From: Coleophoma eucalyptorum
Taxonomy: Eukaryota; Ascomycota; Leotiomycetes; Helotiales; Dermateaceae
Direction of reading: 5' to 3'
DNA: 64,000 nt
Assembly: GCA_026120035.1 (NCBI GenBank)
Contig: JALRME010000020.1
Coordinates: 372,001 to 436,000, forward strand
Shown here: in pieces, positions 1 to 11,715 of the stretch
Position numbering within the stretch: the first letter of the stretch is position 1
How the letters are laid out: every line of letters starts with the position of its first letter
Notes under the pieces: generated by a model
Told to the model about the DNA's origin: nothing
What the model saw: the letters and a program-made list of their open reading frames with translations, nothing else
Database searches by the model: none
Program-made: the position numbers and the translations under genes

Positions 1-354
1 AGCCGGTCGCAGGTGGCGTCCACCTTTGAATCATGCCTGGAATATCAGGCCTCAAGACAGCATGTTCCCGATATCTTTATGCAAGGCACCGCTAAGCACA
101 TTTCCACCTCCACCGCTCCGACTGCATCGGGCGCTTCCGACTTATCTGAGACTGCCCTTTCCCTCGAGCAAAAGCGTTCCATTGCCAAAGCCACTTCCTT
201 CGTCCCACCCTTCACCGACGCTTACCGACGGGGCGTGAGACATGACATGTACTTGACTTCTTCCCTCAAGCGGCGGCTTCAAATCCTTCATCTGTAACCG
301 CCGCAAAGATCGCCATACCAACAAGACACTCTGGAATGCTATCACGTGCACGAA
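1..354. other. 5' edge, upstream of hxB-like gene
   Basis: No gene is supported here. Short open frames exist on both strands but show no recognisable domain and overlap each other. A C-rich box CCCACCCTTC lies at about 204-213, roughly 145 nt before the hxB-like ATG, and resembles the CCCCAC-type boxes found upstream of other genes in this cluster. It may be promoter or 5' leader of the hxB-like gene. Confidence 0.5.
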
Positions 355-2814
355 ATGTCTTCTGACCCCTGTTTCTACAACGACGATGTTGACAGCATTA
401 GGGAGGCCGAGTATCCTATGCTCAAAGGTATGATTCATGGCCAACTGCAAGGGCGACCGGCGTGTTGAAACATTGGAATAGGAGCAACGTATCTAGACCA
501 CTCAGGCACTACCTTGTATGCGAAGTCTCTGGTACAGAAATTCGCCACATCCATGATTACGGACCTGTATGGCAATCCGCACTCTGGCTCATCGTCGTCA
601 ATACTTGCAACTAAGCGGATTGATGATGTACGATTGCGGGCATTGCAATTCGTGAATGCTGACCCGGAAGAATTCGACCTTGTGTTTGTGCCTAATGCCA
701 CCGCTGCTATCAAATTGGTTGCGGAGGGCTTTTGTGCAGAGAATGGGTTTCACTATGCTTATCATCGAGATTCACATACGAGTCTCGTGGGCGTGAGAGA
801 AGTTGCAGTAACCAATCAATGTTACGGGTCTGATGAGATGGTCGAGCAGTGGCTTTCGCAAACAGACCCAAATGGCACGAATGAGATACCAAACCTTTTT
901 GCATACCCAGCTCAATCCAATATGAATGGACGACGCCTTCCATTGAAATGGTCAGCAAAAATAAGGAACTCCAAGAAAAACACTTTCACGTTACTTGATG
1001 CTGCAGCCTTTGTTTCAACTGCCCAATTGGACTTGAGCAACTCCGATGATGCACCAGACTTTACCGCCTTTAGCTTCTACAAGATCTTCGGCTTTCCGGA
1101 CTTGGGGGCATTGATAGTGAAAAGGTCATCTGCGCATATGTTAACTCGTAGGAAGTACTTTGGTGGTGGAACTGTTGAAATGGTTTCATGTCTTCAAGAC
1201 AATTGGCATGCCACAAAGGATCAATCAGTTCACGAACAGCTTGAGGACGGCACTCTACCCTTTCATAATATCATGGCCCTTGATTCTGCATTTGAAGTCC
1301 ACAAGAACCTATATGGATCTATGGAGCAAATATCGAAGCATACAGCCTACCTAGCAGAAAAGCTATACCAAGGATTGTCAGCACTGCGACATCAAGATGG
1401 TCGAAGAGTCTGCAAAATATACACCGAAAATGAAAGTAACTACCATAAAGGATATCTTCAAGGGCCAGTAGTTGCATTTAATATAAGGAATGCTGATGGT
1501 AAATGGGTTTCCAACGCCGAAGTCGACAAGTTGGCCTCGATTCGGAATATACATCTTAGAACTGGGAATCTCTGCAACCCGGGTGGTATTTCGTACCATC
1601 TAAAATTGAAGACATCTGAGATGAAGGCCAACTTTGCTGCGGGTCAGAGATGTGGAAATGATAATGAAGGCGTATGTGGGAAGCCTACTGGTGTTGTTCG
1701 TGTAAGTTTGGGAGCGATGAGCAACATGAGCGATGTAACAACATTCATCAATTTTATTCGAGAATTCTATATAGAGCAACCGACCGAGCAGGAGGAAATT
1801 AGTCAGAACCCTAGCAGATCGGGACTGTACGTTGAAAGCCTTGTGGTCTATCCTATCAAGAGTTGTGCAGGATGGACTGTTCCGCCAAACGTTGCCTGGG
1901 AAGTCAAAAGGGAAGGATTGCTATGGGACCGTGAATGGTGTTTGGTACATTCTGGAACCGGTCAAGCACTCAGCCAGAAAAGATATCCACGAATGGCACT
2001 CATCAGACCAGAGATAGACCTCAGGGCTGGTGTATTACGAATCCGATTCCACGAACCAAAAAGGACTGACACATCTAGAGAGATATCAGTCTCGCTAAGT
2101 GAAGAACCACAAAGTTCTAAGACACGCACTTCAAATGTTTGCAACGAAAGCGTTCGTGCGTTTCCTTGCAAGTCACAACACATTACAGATTTTTTTACAT
2201 CGGCGTTGGGAGTACCATGTAATCTAGCAAGATTTCCAGCCGGGGGATCAGGTTCAACGACGAGGCATTCAAAAGCGCATCTACAACAGCATCAATTACC
2301 AAGGAAGAGGAGACTGGAGGACGAGACTGGATATTTTTCTACTCCGCCTCCATCACCACCGCCTTCTGATCAAGAAATGATCCCACGGCCCATATTACTC
2401 TCAAACGAAAGTCCCATACTCTGCATCAATCGCGCCTCCCTAGATTTTTTGAATGCTCAAATTCACCAAAAACACGGAAAAGCCGCATCAGCAGCCGTCT
2501 TCCGTGCGAATATCATCGTTGCGGCTTCTACTCCTGCATCTTCAGTACCATATGTGGAGGATTCATGGAAGAATCTCCGGATCGGCACAGAGATCTTTGA
2601 AATGCTAGGAAGTTGTAGGAGGTGCTCCATGGTGTGTGTGGATCAAGAGACGGCGGAAAGAAACGAAGAACCCTTTGTTACTCTGGCTAAGACGAGGAGG
2701 TTCGACAATAAGGTCTTCTTTGGGGAGCATATGTGCCTTTTTTCTAATGGAGTTGGTGGGAAAGCATTTATTAAGATTGGGGATACGGTAGAGGCATTTG
2801 TCAGGGAGGTTTGA
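355..2814 (+). CDS. hxB: Molybdenum cofactor sulfurase (HxB/ABA3 type)
   Basis: Two exons, 355-427 and 482-2814, give 801 aa. The ATG at 355 was chosen because its short first exon (ending MLKG) splices in frame into the conserved ATYLDHSGTT and YGNPHS motifs of the PLP-dependent cysteine-desulfurase-like domain (about residues 20-470). PLP-site context is seen at SFYKIFGFPDLGALIV, where the K is the Schiff-base candidate. A MOSC N-terminal beta-barrel starts near YVESLVVYPIKSC and a MOSC domain fills the C-terminus. In fungi this enzyme transfers a terminal sulfur to the Mo cofactor of xanthine-dehydrogenase-family enzymes and is required for their activity. It sits at the edge of a block whose key enzyme is such a hydroxylase (18423-23148), suggesting dedicated supply. 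A Pro-rich acidic insert (TPPPSPPPSDQ) lies inside the MOSC part. Whether this is the genome's only copy cannot be seen. Confidence 0.93.
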
Positions 2815-3342
2815 GGAGTTTGGCAGTATAAGCTTGGTGTATGAAAATGAAGCATCTATCTATCCATCAAAGATCCGTGCTTCTGTCACAGGCAAACCTT
2901 TATTGTTCGGCCAGTGGAACTGTTGCCACCTCAAAAAATTCACAGCTGCATCAGGGTGTGCTCGCTAAGATGGCCGTCTTCCAGTCCCGGAGAAACCCCT
3001 CCCCCAACTCTAACATTCAGTAGGACGAGTATGCAGGCAAGATAGATAGATAATCCCCACTCTCGACAGCTCATACTTCCAGGGCTCAGATAAGCATCAC
3101 CTCACGCCTGCATGTACGCGGCACGGCGAGCATGATAAACTTTTCCCAACTGTTAGGCTGGTTGTCAATGATTGATTGGCCATCAATCGGTAAGCATTCT
3201 TCTTGCATCTTCTAACTGCATAACTTGGCTGGGAGATTGATGATTTATTTTTCTGTTCTTTTTCCTTCGGATTCATTTGGTCCAAGTTTAATCGGCAATT
3301 GATTTACTGAGACGGATTCTCCAGTGGTCAAAATAAACCACC
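2815..3342. promoter_or_regulatory. Intergenic: hxB 3' end and transporter promoter
   Basis: No gene seen. CCCCACTCT lies at 3055-3063, about 280 nt before the transporter ATG, and an AGATAAG GATA box lies at 3088-3094. Both motif types recur upstream of other genes in the cluster. Function is inferred from recurrence only. Confidence 0.5.
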
Positions 3343-5218
3343 ATGACGGAAATCATCGATGAGAAGAATCTGTCTGTCAAAGACGCCAATGTTGAGGCCG
3401 GGCACGTCAGTGATGCCATTGATCGAAATGCAGAGAGGTCTTACGGTACGTGGTATTCTTCGTTATTTCTCTAGCTCCCATTCCTCGGAAATTGGGATTA
3501 TCATGTGTAGTAGATCGGGAATATTTCGTTGATCAACAAGCTGATGATTGTTTTCTGCAGTTCGCAAATTGGATTTCTATCTTTTGCCTTTCTTGTCGTT
3601 GGTAAGTTTTATTCACCTCGACATCACCAGAAATGGAATAACTTACACAGACCCTAGATGTACTTCTTCAACTCTGTAGACCGAGTAAGCACAACCGTCC
3701 CAAAGAAGATCCGAAGCGAAAGGCAATATTTAACAAAATACAGAGTAATCTCGGAAATGCTAAGACAGACGGCATCGATAAAGACCTACACTTCACTGGC
3801 AATGAATATTCCCTCTTGATCTTGCTGTTCTACGTTCCTTTCGGTCTATGTGACTTACCACTCAATCTTCTTACCAAACTATGGTCCGGAAGAATTACGC
3901 TGCCAACTCGTAAGTTTTCCAGCCTTGGAATGTCAAAATCTTCTCCCCCCCCCAAGTTGCTTATTCTTGACAGTAATGGTTACTTGGGGTGCTTTGGCTC
4001 TCCTTCAATGTGCAGCAAAGAATTTCGCAGGGTTATTGGTCATCCGTATTCTTCTGGGGTATTTATAGCTTCAAGTACCCCCTTGCAGCATTGCCATACT
4101 AATACTGCACAGAGCATGTGAAGCCGGATTCTTCGCTGGTGTAGTCTTCTACATGACGCTCTTCTACACGAGAGGCGAGCTTGGCTTCCGAATCGCCATC
4201 TTTTTCGGATCCGCGCTTCTCGCAGCAGCCTTCTCAGGATTGATTTCCTATGGAGTCTTTCGTATCAAGTCTTCTACCGTGCAGGGATGGATGTGGCTTT
4301 TTATAATTGAGGGTGGCATGACGGTCCTCACTGGCGCTGTGGCATTCTTCTGGTTACCAGGAACGCCTGAGACGGCTTGGTTTTTAAACCAAGACGAGAG
4401 AAAAGCGGCAAAGGCGAGGAGCTTGAGAGATGGTTCCAGGAAAGTTGACGTGGCTTTTAGTATCAAGGAGTCGTTCTCGACATGGAAGAATAAGAGGTTT
4501 TTCGTCTGGATGGTCATTGCGTTTACTTACCCAGTTGCCTTTTCTACGACTTCGAATTTCCTTCCTCAGGTATGCTATTTCTTTTTGTTTGGAGATTTAT
4601 TTTAGAAGAAAGATAGCTAACATTTGATAGATCGTAGCAAGACTCGGATACTCCACCGTCAAGACAAATCTCTGGACGGTTGCACCTAACGCAGTTGGCT
4701 TTGTGATCCTGTTGGTGGTCGCCAAATCCTCCGATTACTTCCGCGAGAGAACATTCCACATTGTCTTCGCACTCTTGGTCTCACTCGTCGGCATGATAAT
4801 CCTCTTTTCAATTGATGTTCTTGCCAACAAAGGACTTGCCTATTTTGCCTGTTTCCTCATGGCCGCTGGTTCGTACACGCCCAGCGTGCTCGTACACTCG
4901 TGGCACAACAACAATAACCTCAACGAAAACTCACGTGCTGCTACTACCGGCTTACTTGTTGGTTTGGGCAATATCGCGGGGATCTTGTCAGCGGCGACTT
5001 TTAGAGTCGAGTATGCTCCTTCTTATAGTCCCACTTTGATTGCAACGAGCGCTTGTAATGTGGTTTGTATCATCTTTGTGCTTGGTCTTGGTGTCTGGAT
5101 GAAGTTGGAGAATCGGAGAAAGAATAGGGAACAGGGCATCTTGCTCAGGGCGGAAGATGTTGACACTGCGGACTTGGTTGACGGAGAATCTTCGCCGAGA
5201 TGGAGGTTCTTTACTTGA
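3343..5218 (+). CDS. hxnP: MFS transporter, anion:cation symporter (Dal5/Tna1-like)
   Basis: Seven exons (3343-3445, 3561-3601, 3658-3684, 3744-3909, 3974-4058, 4113-4569, 4631-5218) give 488 aa. All junctions keep frame and follow GT-AG rules. Motifs typical of the fungal ACS family are visible: LDFYLLPFLSLMYFFNSVDRSNLGNAK split over introns, GIDKDLHFTGNEYSLLI in the first helical repeat, and CEAGFFAGVVFYMTLFYTR. About twelve hydrophobic helices are expected. The family imports organic anions such as allantoate, nicotinate and other carboxylates at the plasma membrane. By position it is the probable importer of nicotinate or a pathway intermediate. The A. nidulans regulon has two MFS genes, hxnP and hxnZ; the symbol given is tentative because homology cannot be resolved here. 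Confidence 0.85.
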
Positions 5219-5640
5219 TTTGCTATCATGAAGAGAGAAGAAGGCTATGGGATGCGAGACTTTGCTCTCAAAATTACATCTAAGGTACATGTTGCAAGAG
5301 ATACCAGACACTATATCTATTCATGTGTTATATTCGAATGCAAGTTTTCTTTTCTACTGTCAAACACTTTCTTAAATAAATAGTGACTTATAAATACTTC
5401 TGAAGGAGAAAAACCCATCCAATCCATCCTTTTGATATCCATTTCTGTTATCTCTAAAATTCACCACCCACCTATCGCCTTCGCTCCCCCCATTTTCACC
5501 CAGCACAAGCGCATCCTCTCACCCCACCCTTCGATTATCGCAACCAAACTGACAAGCCCAAACCGAACAGACAATACACATCTACCAGCACCAGTAAAGA
5601 CCACTCCGATCCACCAGATTCCCTTCATCTGAAAATCAAA
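5219..5640. promoter_or_regulatory. Intergenic: amidase promoter
   Basis: No gene seen. The 200 nt before the amidase ATG are C-rich and hold CCCCACCCTTCG at 5522-5533, a variant of the cluster CCCCACTCTT box. Two GATA cores lie on the minus strand (CGATAG at 5472-5477, CGATAA at 5535-5540). Confidence 0.45.
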
Positions 5641-7710
5641 ATGGGAGATACACGGGAAGAGATCCCAGTCTCCACGTGGGAAAGCATCGTGTCGCAAAAG
5701 ATCGCCATCCAGAAATCCGCCATTGCGCCATTTCTCACCAGTGACTTGGATGCATCGAAAATTGAAGCCATCACCGAAATCAGTGATGTTGAAGTTCTGG
5801 CTGAGAAATTGTCTACAGGAGAGTTCAGTGCCGTAGATGTTGTTGGCGCTTATATCAAGAAGTACGTACCATCAACTCCACCGCTTCTGATACGGTTAAG
5901 AGCCGCTGGATTCCTTGAATTAGAGGAATGCTAAGTATAAGGCGAACACAGAGCTGTAGAAGCACATCGAAAAGTAAGTTCTGAATCTTCTCTTCCAGTA
6001 CTGAGCTGATACTCCTGCAAAGACAAACTGCTTGACCGAGGTCCTGTTCAAAGAGGCCATTCAAGCAGCGCAAGAACTAGATGCATACTACAAAGCCAAT
6101 GGCAAGGTTATTGGTCCTTTACACGGTATTCCAATCACGCTAAAAGACCAATTTAATGTCAAGGGCTTTGATACCACGCTTGGGTATGTTGGAAGAGCAT
6201 TCCATCCTGCGGCTGATGATGCAGTCGTGGTGCAGATTCAGAGAAAGTTAGGTGCTGTAGTCATTGCTAAATCGAACTTGCCGCAAAGTATTATGGTAAG
6301 TCAACTTAGTCAGCTTCTTCCTGTCTTCGATCCTGTGCTAAAAATGTTGCAACTCCTGATACTGAAGTTCGAAATAGTGGTGCGAGACGGAAAATCCTCT
6401 CTGGGGACTTACTGTGAATCCAAGAGATCCTAGATTCACGCCTGGTGGGTCCACTGGTGGTGAGGGCGCCCTACTCGCACTGCATGGCTCAATTGTAGGT
6501 TGGGGTACGGATATTGGAGGCTCAATTCGCATTCCAAGTCATATGAACGGGCTGTATGGCTTAAAACCAAGCGTAAGACTATATTCCCCATCGTCCATTC
6601 TTGTTACCGCCATCAAGTCCAATTACTGAAATGTGAAATTTAAAGAGTGCTCGCTTTCCATATCAAGGAATCCCCGTCTCAACCGAGGGACAAGAACATG
6701 TCCCGTCGGCCATTGGACCAATGACTCGAAGTCTTTCGTCAATGACTACTATCACCAAAGCTGTCATCGATGCTGAGCCATGGATGCTTGACCCGAAAGT
6801 ATCACCTATTCCCTGGCGAGACTCGATATACAAAGAGATTCAGTCACGCCCACTAGTAATCGGTATTATGGTTGATGACGGAGTTGTAAAGGTTCATCCA
6901 CCCATCGAAAGAGCCCTGAATGAACTTGCAGAAAAGCTAAAGAATGCGGGCCACGAATTGGTGCACTGGGAACCTTCTCTGCATCAAGAGTGTATAGAAA
7001 TCATGGTACGTGAACTCTCGCCCCGCATTTCATATGTAGAAGTGTCTCGATGGTTCCAAAGATGTCCAAAAGGAGGATTCCCTGACTTAACTTTTGACGT
7101 AGGACAAATACTATACTGCTGATGGTGGCGAGGATATTCGAAGGGCAGTCCAAAGCGGTGGAGAGCCTTTCATTCCACATGTTGAGAGGTTAATCAACAA
7201 AGGCCAGCCGATCTCGGTTTATGAGTACTGGCAACTCAATAAACAAAAGATCGCCGCACAGAAACAATACCTCGACAAATGGAATAGTGTGAAAGGTCCT
7301 GTCTCAGGTCGAGTTGTCGATGTCCTCCTCACTCCAACTATGCCCCACCCTGCCGTGCCACACAAGGGATGTCGGTCAGTTTACTTATCCTTTATTTTGT
7401 TTTCCCCCATTTAATGTGAAGGAATGGTATCTGATGGTTCAACAGATGGGTAGGGTACACCAAGATATGGAACGTGCTAGACTACACAGCTCTTACCTTC
7501 CCCGCGGATAGCGTCTCCCTGATGAAAGATCCTTTACCTGAAACCCGATACGAACCAAGGAGTGAAATAGATGCATGGAACTGGAAGCTTTATGATCCAA
7601 AGTCTATGGAGGGCTACCCCATCGGACTTCAGATCGTCGGAAGAAGGTTCGAGGAGGAGAAGGTTCTCGGCGCTGCAAGGGTTATCGAGGAGGTTTCAAG
7701 AGGACTGTGA
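5641..7710 (+). CDS. hxnN: Amidase-signature hydrolase (HxnN/AmdS-like)
   Basis: Seven exons (5641-5861, 5952-5973, 6023-6295, 6378-6572, 6646-7005, 7103-7374, 7446-7710) give 535 aa, close to fungal acetamidases (about 550). The Ser-cisSer-Lys triad is visible: Lys in HGIPITLKDQFN, and the serine pair in GGSTGGEGALLALHGS followed by GWGTDIGGSIR. The C-terminal WNVLDYTALTFPAD is typical of AmdS relatives. No signal peptide is apparent, so it should be cytosolic. In the A. nidulans nicotinate pathway HxnN is the last step, hydrolysing 2-hydroxyglutaramate to 2-hydroxyglutarate and ammonia. That substrate is inferred here from gene context, not from sequence. It could instead be a general amidase. 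Confidence 0.9.
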
Positions 7711-8300
7711 TAAGAGCTCGATGCAGGGAGGTAGAAGATCTTTCGTACGAAAAGGAATAAAGTTTTGAGCAGAGTTCCTTGCTGTTGTATATATCAGCTA
7801 TTGGAGGTTAGAGGCGTGGCTATCGTGCGCCAGTTTTCCCGCCACCATGGCGAGCGACCACTTCAAGGTATGTTCCGTCAAGCACGAAGGTTTCCCGTAG
7901 TTTCTTCGCTATGATGTTATGCTACGAAGTTACCTACCTATGATGTCTCTTACTGTTCCCCAAATCCCGCACGTAGTGATTGTTATTGATTGACGTCTTC
8001 TGAAATCCACGAAATCTAACAATAAGATAATCCAAGAAAGTATATTCTCAGTATGAAAGTTACCCTGTGGGTATGAGTGAAATTCATATAGAATAACAGG
8101 TAACACCTACTGTAATATCATTTTGTCCTTCATATGTCAATTGTTCAACACAATACTCAACTCGATGCCGTTCGCCCGACAGAACCAATGCTCGCTAATA
8201 GTGTCTGAAGAACTTCACAGCTGAAGCCTCCCCCTTGTCTTGACACATTATAGCACTTCTTATTGGATCATGATGTTTCATTTCTATGAAGAATGGGACA
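7711..8300. other. Convergent intergenic region, amidase to SDR
   Basis: Tail-to-tail spacer. The only notable element is an orphan well-placed start context, GCCACCATGG around 7843-7852, followed after seven codons by a donor-like AAG|GTATGT. No continuing exon could be found. Otherwise it looks like 3' untranslated sequence. Confidence 0.5.
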
Positions 8301-9158
8301 CTACCACTTTGTAACACCTCCATCCAGACACAAGTCTTGCCCAGTCATGTAGAGTGAAGCGTCACTCGCCAAAAATACACAGCCGCCTCGGATATCCTCC
8401 GGCTCGGCCACCCTGCCGTTCATGATCTCATCCTTCCAGCTCTCCAACAGATGCGGAAAGGGTGCAGTCATCTCAGTCCGTACATAACCAGGTGAAATGG
8501 AGTTTACACGAATACCCTATTCCGGCAAGTTAGCTTCAGTTTTCCAAGGGATGTGTTTGCATCGACTCACGTATTTGACCAGCTCAGCAGCAATAGCTGG
8601 GCACATCGCCCTCACCGCACCCTTAGTGCCGCAGTATGCACTGCTCATCTGACTTCTGATCGCCATGTAACTAGCAATGCTGGCTACAAGGATAATGCTA
8701 CCCTTCTTGGTCTGGTTCTCAATCATCTGCTTAGCCGCCAATTGTGCGGTGTAGTAAACCCCCTGGACATTGACGCCCAGTAACTTCTGGAAATCCTCAA
8801 ACTTGGTATCCAAGAAGCCCACGTTGCGGTTGATACCCGCACATGGCACGCAGATATCTAGCTTGCTGTCGAAATCGGCCTTGAAGGCTGCAAAACCGGC
8901 CTCCAGGCTCTCGAGGGAGGATACGTCGACGATGTAGGACTTGGTCTTCACGTTGTACGTACTGCTGATGGCGTGGAAGGCCTCCACAGGTTCGATCACG
9001 TCGAAGATCGCTACATCGGCTCCAGCCTCTGCGAGTCCCTCAGCGAAGGCCAGTCCGCACCCTCGTGCTCCTCCAGTTACGAGGGCGGTGCGGCCTTTGA
9101 GATCAAACTGGATGGGATTAGTATTGTATGTGCCCCATCTTTTGTTTTCTATTCCCAA
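8301..9158 (-). CDS. hxnW: Short-chain dehydrogenase/reductase (HxnW-like)
   Basis: Two exons on the minus strand (9158-8571, 8516-8301) give 267 aa, the normal classical-SDR length. The nucleotide motif TGGARGCG (TGxxxGxG) is near residue 28, the catalytic YxxxK is seen as YCGTK with an upstream serine in VASIAS, and the conserved SPGYVRTEM follows the intron. PCAG replaces the usual NNAG. It resembles mannitol/sorbose-type reductases. In the nicotinate pathway HxnW oxidises a dihydroxypiperidone intermediate to hydroxyglutarimide; assignment to that step rests on context. It is transcribed divergently from the cyclic-imide-hydrolase gene, which would act next, from a 559-nt shared promoter. 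Confidence 0.9.
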
Positions 9159-9717
9159 CTTACTCTGCTGCTCATGGTGGGATAGAAGGATTGTTTACAG
9201 ATGTGGATAGAGTATTAGGCTTACAAAGAGAGAAATATCTTTGTAGAAAGACTAAGTGTGAAATCTAAAGTAATACGATAAAAAGTAGTTGTAGAGAAGG
9301 CTGAGATGCATCTTAATTCGAAAAGACACTTATTTCGCTCCATCCTCGTCCAATTGCTATGACACTATGATCCACCTTTCGGCCTTGTCCTAACATTTCA
9401 TGAGTAAAGAATATAACCAAAGTAAAAGTTGCTCAGAAAAGCATCCCCCACCATTGATAAGATGCTGCAAAAGTGGATTGAAGGCCGCTAGATACGCTGA
9501 TAAGCACCATCCATGTATCACTTTATCTGCTGCTGCTGATTGGCATCCGAGCTTGGAGCGGCAGCTTCCCCTCCTTCTCAGCCTCGCCAACTTTTCTTAT
9601 TGGGTTTTTGTCGCTTTCTTCTGTTTACTTTCTCTCATCATCGTTCCATCTTTCCTACGCAAATACTCACTGTTGGTCACTACTAAATCCAATCAATTAT
9701 CTCAAGCAACTTTCAAA
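9159..9717. promoter_or_regulatory. Divergent promoter hxnW / hxnM
   Basis: Shared upstream region of two consecutive pathway steps. Two strong GATA boxes, TGATAAG at 9455-9461 and 9498-9504, lie within 50 bp. A C-rich box CCCCCACCATTG at 9445-9456 abuts the first GATA and resembles the CCCCCACTCTTG box in the hxnX/hxnY promoter. No gene is seen inside. Confidence 0.5.
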
Positions 9718-10825
9718 ATGGGCAAGAAGCGCGTCCTCTGTACTTATGGTGTCGATATCGACGCTGTGGCCGGTTGGTTAGGATCATATGGTGGAGAAGA
9801 CTCAACGAGCGATATTTCTCGAGGTAAGTTTCCAGACATTAATTCCTGCATGTAGACAGAATACTCATTGTCTAAGGTCTTTGGGCCGGAACCCATGGAA
9901 CCAGGAGACTGCTCAAGCTCTTTGAGAAATATAATATGAAGACCACCTGGTTCATTCCAGGTCATTCTCTGGAGACCTTCCCAGAAGAGTGTGCCATGGT
10001 TCGTGATGCCGGCCACGAGATTGGATTACACGGATACTCGCATGAGAATCCCTCCGATATGACCTTCGAGCAGCAGCGCGATGTTCTGGACAAGACTTAC
10101 AAGATGCTAACTGAGTTCTGCGGCAAACCACCGCGTGGAAGTGTCGCTCCTTGGTGGGAGACTAGTGAAGCTGGTACCGAGCTCCTTCTTAGTTATGGTA
10201 TTGAATACGACCACTCGATGAGCCACGAGGATTGTCAGATGTACTGGCTCCGCACTGGTGATTCTTGGACCAAGATTGATTATTCGAAGGATGCGGAGAG
10301 TTGGATGAAGCCCCTGATTAAGGGAAAGACCACGGGTCTCGTTGAGATCCCTGGAAGTTGGTACATCGATGATCTGCCACCAATGATGTTCATTAAGAAA
10401 TCCGCAAACAGTCACGGTTGGGTAAATCCCCGCGACGTTGAGGATATCTGGAAGGTGAGCTTTGTTTTGCAGCTTTTGGTGTAACTGTGACTGATTGTTC
10501 TTGCTAGGATCACTTCGACTACTTCTACAGAGAGTATGATGAGTTTATTTTCCCAATGACCATTCACCCTGACGTCTCAGGACGTCCGCATGTGTTATTG
10601 ATGCACGAGAGGTGAGCAATATTTGAATATTAGAACAGCAGAGGTTCAAATACTAATGGCGTCTTTGACAGAATCATCGAGCATATCAACAAGCACGAAG
10701 GTGTCGAATGGGTTACAATGGAGCAGATGTGCGATGAGTTCAAGAGCAAGAATACCCCACCAGAAGGCGCAATGATGCCAGCTCCTGCTGGAGAGATCCT
10801 AAAGAAGCAAAAGGCTGAAGAATAG
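9718..10825 (+). CDS. hxnM: Polysaccharide-deacetylase-fold hydrolase, probable cyclic imide hydrolase (HxnM-like)
   Basis: Four exons (9718-9823, 9877-10454, 10508-10611, 10672-10825) give 313 aa. The CE4/HpPgdA-like family pattern is clear: [20 protein letters not shown] near the N-terminus (metal-binding D), [14 protein letters not shown] (two metal-ligand histidines) near residue 96, SVAPWWE, and [18 protein letters not shown] near the end. There is no signal peptide, chitin-binding module or glycan-anchor signal, which argues against a secreted chitin deacetylase. HxnM and bacterial imidases use this fold to open cyclic imides. In the pathway it would hydrolyse 3-hydroxypiperidine-2,6-dione to hydroxyglutaramate, the substrate for the adjacent amidase. 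The reaction is inferred; the fold and family are seen. Confidence 0.9.
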
Positions 10826-11715
10826 TCATAGCTACGTTTTAAATACGTTGCATACCCAGATAGAATACTCACGATACCTGAATTTTGGCAAGTGCAATGA
10901 AAACAAATCTCAATTCCTCATTCTTGTTCATTCCACCATGTCCAAAAAGAAGTGACAAAAACACAAAGCCTCGGCTTAACGAATACCCTGAACATGGGCT
11001 CGTATCCGTTTATTTTCCCATCTGGTTCGTACCTTGCATTGATGCAGAAGCTGGATCCACTACTGAAGAAGGGCATGACACTGATTGCCGCCGACTTGTT
11101 GACAAAGCCCAATGCAAAAGCAGTTGTCATCAAAGCAGCCATCCCCATTTCTGCATCTAAGCGACCGGGGGGTTCTCCCATGGCCGACTGACGGAATCGC
11201 CGCTATGGAGCACGGCCGCCATGTGGAGAAGGGGTCAGTTGCAGGGGTACTGACCAAGAGTGGAGGAGGGGCTTCTGTCCATTCTTCCCCAACGACCATC
11301 TCCCGGCTCAGCCATCATCATCAATCACTCGTTCAGATTCCTCCTCCATTCTCGACATCTGATCTTGAGAGCACGCCACGAGATCATCTTTCCATGAATC
11401 TGACTACGCTGTACCTCTCCTGATCCCAAGTGACAAGGTACAAAATCGGTCGTGCATACAAACCTACTTATCCTAGTTTATCCGTGTCTTATCACTTATC
11501 CATCCCAAGCAACCCCAACTAACGCCGCGAGAAAAGAAATCGCGTGTGTCCAAAGCCGTCATTACCCAAGCACTTCATTGATCTGATTTTCTCAAAGCAA
11601 CTTTTTGGTCGCTCATACCCACCTCAAACAATCCAGGCAAGATCTTGGAGCTTAGAAGGACGGATCCCCTCACCACCGGGTTATGAAGCGTTCCCGATCA
11701 CAAGTCTCGCCCAGA
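10826..11715. promoter_or_regulatory. Intergenic: hxnV promoter
   Basis: An 890-nt region with no credible gene; short frames here do not match known proteins. It carries the 17-bp element TGACCAAGAGTGGAGGA at 11251-11267 that is identical (reverse complement) to one in the hxnS/hxnT promoter. GATA cores lie at 10858-10863 (AGATAG) and 11488-11494 (TGATAAG, minus strand). Confidence 0.55.
11251..11267 (-). promoter_or_regulatory. Shared 17-bp element, hxnV copy
   Basis: TGACCAAGAGTGGAGGA on the plus strand, 449 nt before the hxnV ATG. The reverse complement, TCCTCCACTCTTGGTCA, occurs exactly at 23559-23575 in the hxnS/hxnT promoter. It is read in the same orientation relative to hxnV and hxnS. 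The CCACTCTTG core recurs in the hxnX/hxnY promoter. Confidence 0.55.

Noticed and set aside
13..297. 94-codon open frame at the left edge
   Set aside because: No domain, overlaps other frames on both strands, and lies in the presumed promoter of the hxB-like gene.
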